Assembly: GCA_017624645.1 (NCBI GenBank)
Contig: JAGAMQ010000159.1
Span: forward strand, 1 to 10,233
From: Oscillospiraceae bacterium
GTDB taxonomy: Bacteria; Bacillota; Clostridia; Oscillospirales; Oscillospiraceae
DNA: 10,233 bases
Direction of reading: 5' to 3'
How positions within the stretch are numbered: the first letter of the stretch is position 1; each line of letters begins with the position of its first letter. The notes beneath the pieces were generated by a model that saw nothing but the letters and a program-made list of their open reading frames with translations, was not told where the DNA came from and ran no database searches. The translations under genes and the position numbers were made by a program. Below, piece by piece: positions 6,802 through 10,233 of the stretch.

Positions 6802-7072
6802 TATATAATATTGTAACGACGATGACGGAAATTTACCTTTTCCGGAAGCTTCAGAGAGCCGGCGGTGGGTGCGAGCCGGTGCGGAAGGTTTTGGTATTCT
6901 GATTCCCGAGTTGATCCTGCAAACACATCTGTCAGTAGTGGGATCCGGCTGCCTCCGTTACGGGCCGGAGCTTGTTGGAGCTTGACGAGTGATTCTCCCC
7001 CGGGAGAGTAATCAGGGTGGTACCGCGAATGTAAATTCGTCCCTGAGGTCTTCACGACCTCAGGGATTTTTT
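6802..7072 (+). ncRNA. T-box riboswitch leader, predicted leucine specifier (CUG)
   Basis: The plus-strand leader has a Stem I base GACGATGACGG (6818-6828), the conserved AGAGAGCCGG distal arm with its GGGTGCGAGCCGG return, a Stem III hairpin (GATTCTCCC/GGGAGAGTAATC), the canonical T-box AGGGTGGTACCGCG (7014-7027) and a terminator. TCAGGG (7012-7017) can pair with CCCTGA (7041-7046), which is also the 5' arm of the terminator, giving the mutually exclusive antiterminator. The specifier is placed at CTG (6899-6901) followed by A, at the same position relative to the CCGAG end of Stem I as ATC in the divergent T-box. CUG would read tRNA-Leu, fitting the LeuA-family gene downstream. The codon call is tentative (about 0.5): a neighbouring TTC triplet overlaps the same loop, and CUC is the more common Leu specifier. 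Confidence 0.95.
7041..7072 (+). terminator. T-box-controlled intrinsic terminator
   Basis: A 10-bp perfect stem (7041-7050 with 7056-7065, CCCTGAGGTC and complement), a 5-base loop and a run of six T at 7067-7072. Its 5' arm is shared with the antiterminator of the T-box. Confidence 0.93.
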
Positions 7073-7092
7073 CTTAAAGGAGCGAATGTGCT

Positions 7093-8499
7093 ATGAAGAA
7101 AATCCGAATCAGCGATGTGACTATGAAGCAAACGGCACAGGGCTTTTCCCTGTCCTTCAAAGAGAAGATTGAACTGGCCAAGCTATTGGACCGGTTGGGC
7201 ACCGATCTCATTGAGCTGGAGGGGATCCGGAACCCCCGAATCGATTCCCTGCGGATCAAATCCATTGCCGCAGCTGTGGAAAACAGCACCGTTGCTGTCC
7301 CCGTGGACCTGAACCCGGACAGTGTGAGTGCAGTATGGTTAGCGTTGCAGCAGGCAAAGCATCCCCGGCTGCAGGTGTGTGCCTCCGTCAGTGCGGTGCA
7401 GATGGAGTATCTGTTCCACCGGAAGCCCGACGCCATGCTGGATGCCATCTCCAAAACCATTGCCGCCTGCCGGACCGTGTGTGAGGATGTGGAATTCGTT
7501 GCTGACGATGCCACCCGCAGCGAAAGTGCTTTTCTGCAGCAGGCAGTCACCGCCGCCATGGAAAGCGGTGCCACTACCGTTACCCTGTGTGACACCGCCG
7601 GCACTATGCTGCCTGCGGAATTTGCTCTCTTCCTGCAAGACCTTTATAAGGCAGTACCCGCCCTTTCGGAAGTCACTTTGGGCGTTTCCTGCGCCAATAC
7701 CCTTTCCATGGCAGATGCCTGCGCAATCGCCGCCGTGGCTGAGGGTGCCGCAGAACTGAAGGCCGCCGCTTATCCTTTGGATGGTGCCAGCCTTGCCAAT
7801 GTGGCAAAGCTTTTGGGTGCCAAGGCAGATGCCCTCCAAATTTCCTGCAACATCCGCCTGACCCAGCTGAGCCGGATCACAGAGCAGATCACATGGATGT
7901 GCCAGACCGGCAAGAACAAAGCCGCTCTGGAAGAAACCGAGCAGGATAACAGCGGCATCTTCCTCACCGCCCATGACGATATGACTGCGGTGTCTAACCT
8001 GGTGGAAAAACTGGGCTATGATCTTTCTCCGGAGGATACCCAGCGGGTCTATGATGCTTTCCGGCAGATCGCGGAAAAGAAGGAGCAGGTCAGCTCCAAG
8101 GAGCTGGACGCCATTGTAGCCTCCGCCGCCATGCAGGTGCCCTCCACCTATCAGCTGGACACCTATGTGGTCACCTCCGGCAACACCATCTCCGCCACCG
8201 CCCACATCAAGCTTCTGAAAAACGGGCAGCCTGTGGAGGGAGTTTGCATCGGTGACGGCTCCATTGACGCGGCATTTCTTGCCATTGAAAAAATTACCGG
8301 CTGCCACTACGAGCTGGACGACTTCCAGCTTCAGGCAGTGACTGAAGGCCGGGAGGCTATGGGTCAGACGGTGGTAAAGCTTCGCTCCGGCGGCAAGCTC
8401 TACTCGGGCAGAGGCATCTCCACAGACATCGTGGGTGCCGGTATCCATGCCTACCTCAGCGCCCTGAACAAGATCCTTTATGAGGAGGAAGAAGAATGA
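7093..8499 (+). CDS. LeuA-family (2-isopropylmalate synthase-like) protein with degenerate active site and intact leucine-regulatory domain
   Basis: A 468-residue protein collinear with 2-isopropylmalate synthase. It has an N-terminal HMGL-like TIM barrel (about 1-250; e.g. VEFVADDATRS 133-143 and AAMESGATTVTLCDTAGTM 154-172), a linker subdomain (about 255-345) and a C-terminal LeuA allosteric/dimer domain (about 350-465; GDGSIDAAFLAIEKITG 387-403, GRGISTDIVGAGIHAYL 439-455). The catalytic signatures are gone. The family DTTLRDGEQ is DVTMKQTAQ (8-16), replacing the metal-ligand Asp by Gln13 and the catalytic Arg by Lys12. The HxH metal motif is SCA (199-201). The GxGERxGN region is replaced by YPLDGASLAN (227-236). 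Claisen condensation of acetyl-CoA with 2-oxoisovalerate is therefore unlikely; a leucine-sensing regulatory or scaffold role is inferred. Leader T-box, AAAGGAG site (7076-7082) and the ATGA overlap with the next gene indicate one co-regulated unit. It is slightly shorter than typical LeuA (about 510). Confidence 0.88.
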   Translation: MKKIRISDVTMKQTAQGFSLSFKEKIELAKLLDRLGTDLIELEGIRNPRIDSLRIKSIAAAVENSTVAVPVDLNPDSVSAVWLALQQAKHPRLQVCASVSAVQMEYLFHRKPDAMLDAISKTIAACRTVCEDVEFVADDATRSESAFLQQAVTAAMESGATTVTLCDTAGTMLPAEFALFLQDLYKAVPALSEVTLGVSCANTLSMADACAIAAVAEGAAELKAAAYPLDGASLANVAKLLGAKADALQISCNIRLTQLSRITEQITWMCQTGKNKAALEETEQDNSGIFLTAHDDMTAVSNLVEKLGYDLSPEDTQRVYDAFRQIAEKKEQVSSKELDAIVASAAMQVPSTYQLDTYVVTSGNTISATAHIKLLKNGQPVEGVCIGDGSIDAAFLAIEKITGCHYELDDFQLQAVTEGREAMGQTVVKLRSGGKLYSGRGISTDIVGAGIHAYLSALNKILYEEEEE

Positions 8500-10233
8500 A
8501 GCTCTCCTTTTCCACCCGGGGCTGGCCCGGACTGACTTGGGACGAAATGCTGGAAACCGCTTTGGACATGGGTTTTTCCGGCGTAGAGGTGTATAACCTG
8601 CCCAAGTTTGACCCCCTGCTGGAACGGGGCGGTCCTTTCCATAAATACCAGACAGCCGCCACAGTGCGGCAGCTTCGGGAAAAGAAGCTGTCCATCCCCT
8701 GTTTTGACACTTCCTGTGACCTGACCTCTGACCCCGAAGCAGTGCAGACCCTTTCTACTCTGATGGAGGTGGCCCACAACACCCAGGTGGCCTATGTGGT
8801 GGCATGCGCCCTGCAGGACAAAGAGGATCTGGTCATCGAAGCATTGGAGCAGCTTCTGCCCCATGCAGAAGAACTGGGTGTCACCCTTCTTTTGAAGACC
8901 AGCGGCATCTATGCCGATACCGGTCGCCTGCGCAGCCTGCTGGACCACTTTGCCAGCGACCGACTGGCAGCTTTGTGGGATGTCCACCACCCCTACCGGG
9001 ATCACGGAGAAAGCGGCGACACCACCATCAAAAACCTTGGCAGCTATGTGTGCCATGTGCACCTGCGGGATTCCGACGACGAAGGAGTATATCAGCTCAT
9101 CGGCGAAGGCACCATGCCCATTGAGGATGTGATGCGGGCTCTGTCCTCGGTGAACTATGACGGCTTCCTTTCTTTGGAGTGGAAACCGGAATGGCTGGAG
9201 GAGCTGCAGGACCCGGAGATCATTTTCCCCTACTTCGTCAACTACATGAGCCGGTTCCATTCCACCCGGGACATGAAAAAGTCCTTGTACTTCAACCACG
9301 ACGGCACAGGCCAGTATATCTGGAAAAAGGACGAGCTGGTGAATCTCACCTTCTCTCAGGTGCTGGACCGGGTGGCAGAGGAATTCCCGGATCAGTACTG
9401 CTTCAAATACACCACCTTGGACTACACCCGGACCTATGCCCAGTTCCGGGAGGATGTAGACCGGTTTGCCCGGGCGTTGGTGTCCATGGGTGTCAAGGCA
9501 GGCAGCAAGGTGGCAGTGTGGGCAACCAATGTGCCTGCATGGTATATCACCTTCTGGGCCGCCACCAAGCTGGGTGCCGTGCTGGTCACCGTGAACACCG
9601 CCTACAAGAGCCACGAAGCAGAGTACCTGCTCCGTCAGTCCGACACCCACACCTTGGTGATGATCGAAAACTGCCTGGACTCCGACTACCGGGGCATCAT
9701 CAACGAGCTTTGCCCCGAGATCGCCGGCACTAAGCCGGGTCAGCCCCTGCATTGCAAGCGCCTGCCCTTCCTGCGCAACGTGATCACCGTAGGCTTCCGC
9801 CAAAGCGGCTGCCTCACCTTCGACGAGGCAATGGAACGCTACGATCTTGTCAGTGCCGAACAGGTGGCACGGATGGCAGCAGCGGTGAGGCCCAACGACG
9901 TGTGCAACATGCAGTACACCTCCGGCACTACAGGCTTCCCCAAGGGTGTTATGTTAACCCACTACAATGTGGTAAACAACGGCAAGTGCATCGGCGACCG
10001 GATGGGTCTTTCCACGGCAGACCGTATGATGATCCAGGTACCTATGTTCCACTGCTTCGGCATGGTGCTGTCCATGACCTCCTCCATGACCCACGGCGCC
10101 ACCATGTGTCCGCTTCCTTATTTCTCCCCAAAGCCCGCCCTGGCGTGCATCCATCAGGAGCGCATCACCACCTTCAACGGCGTGCCCACCATGTTCATCG
10201 CCATGATGCAGCACGAGGACTTCGCCAAAACCG
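8496..10233 (+). CDS. Fusion of a xylose-isomerase-like TIM barrel with an AMP-forming acyl-CoA synthetase (partial, 3' end outside window)
   Basis: An uninterrupted frame of 579 complete codons reaching the window edge; its ATG overlaps the previous stop (ATGA), implying translational coupling. Residues about 1-235 resemble a sugar phosphate isomerase/epimerase (AP endonuclease 2-like) barrel: MKLSFSTRGWPGLTWDEML start, WDVHHPYRDH (161-170), CHVHLRDSD (186-194) and GFLSLEWKPEW (223-233), which supply the Asp, His and Glu metal ligands of the family. The first expected Glu ligand is Lys134 in LLLKTSG. Residues about 285-579 are the N-terminal part of an ANL acyl-CoA synthetase of FadD-like type: TYAQFREDVDRFARAL (313-328), the P-loop YTSGTTGFPKGVMLTH (474-489) and PMFHCFGMV (516-524). 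The motifs from GYGxTE onward, including the catalytic lysine, lie beyond the window. This ligase is not a close copy of the two minus-strand synthetases. Substrates of both halves are unknown. Confidence 0.9.
   Translation, partial: MKLSFSTRGWPGLTWDEMLETALDMGFSGVEVYNLPKFDPLLERGGPFHKYQTAATVRQLREKKLSIPCFDTSCDLTSDPEAVQTLSTLMEVAHNTQVAYVVACALQDKEDLVIEALEQLLPHAEELGVTLLLKTSGIYADTGRLRSLLDHFASDRLAALWDVHHPYRDHGESGDTTIKNLGSYVCHVHLRDSDDEGVYQLIGEGTMPIEDVMRALSSVNYDGFLSLEWKPEWLEELQDPEIIFPYFVNYMSRFHSTRDMKKSLYFNHDGTGQYIWKKDELVNLTFSQVLDRVAEEFPDQYCFKYTTLDYTRTYAQFREDVDRFARALVSMGVKAGSKVAVWATNVPAWYITFWAATKLGAVLVTVNTAYKSHEAEYLLRQSDTHTLVMIENCLDSDYRGIINELCPEIAGTKPGQPLHCKRLPFLRNVITVGFRQSGCLTFDEAMERYDLVSAEQVARMAAAVRPNDVCNMQYTSGTTGFPKGVMLTHYNVVNNGKCIGDRMGLSTADRMMIQVPMFHCFGMVLSMTSSMTHGATMCPLPYFSPKPALACIHQERITTFNGVPTMFIAMMQHEDFAKT

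Noticed and set aside
6801..7055. An 84-codon minus-strand frame between the divergent operons
   Set aside because: It is the antisense of the plus-strand T-box leader and shows no protein features.
8478..9803. A 441-codon minus-strand open frame opposite the barrel-synthetase fusion, and one at 7339-8448 opposite the LeuA-like gene
   Set aside because: No recognisable motifs; the plus-strand frames show clear family motifs and organised ribosome binding sites.
1..10233. CRISPR arrays, insertion sequences, tRNA or rRNA genes
   Set aside because: No regularly spaced repeats, transposase motifs, terminal repeats or tRNA/rRNA-like segments were seen. The only long similarity within the window is between the two synthetase paralogs.

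Overview
The window (about 55-58% G+C by eye) looks like a chromosome segment from an anaerobic gut or rumen Clostridia member, most likely Oscillospirales. The grounds are two T-box riboswitches, strong AAGGAGG-type ribosome binding sites, ferredoxin-linked 2-oxoacid metabolism and protein sequences of that flavour. The taxonomic placement is an inference from style, not from a marker gene.

Layout. From about 6682 down to position 1 the minus strand carries one tightly packed operon. In transcription order it holds a promoter, a T-box leader (6647-6371), two tandem paralogous proteins in which a complete XRE-HTH plus cupin regulator is fused to a medium-chain/branched acyl-CoA synthetase (6323-4056 and 3946-1658), a small P-loop ATPase (1648-962), a two-cluster ferredoxin subunit (949-743) and the VorB/KorA-type subunit of a 2-oxoacid:ferredoxin oxidoreductase (732-1, running off the window). 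The second synthetase also has a near-consensus promoter of its own in the 109-base gap before it. On the plus strand, a divergent promoter and a second T-box leader (6802-7072) precede a LeuA-family protein (7093-8499) that has lost the metal-binding residues of the catalytic barrel but kept the C-terminal leucine-sensing domain. A four-base ATGA overlap then leads into an unusual fusion of a xylose-isomerase-like TIM barrel with an acyl-CoA synthetase (8496 to the window end, incomplete).

How the parts may work together. Aligning the two T-box leaders on each other puts AUC (isoleucine) and CUG (leucine) at the same specifier position, each followed by A. With acyl-CoA synthetases and VorB on one side and a LeuA relative on the other, the simplest reading is branched-chain amino acid supply. 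Exogenous branched-chain acids (2-methylbutyrate, isobutyrate, isovalerate) would be activated to CoA thioesters and reductively carboxylated with ferredoxin to the 2-oxoacid precursors of Ile, Val and Leu, with the operons switched on when the matching tRNA is uncharged. The chemistry is established for rumen anaerobes; its assignment to these genes is inference. The fused regulators, the apparent LeuA pseudoenzyme and the barrel-synthetase fusion are the parts that appear least described.
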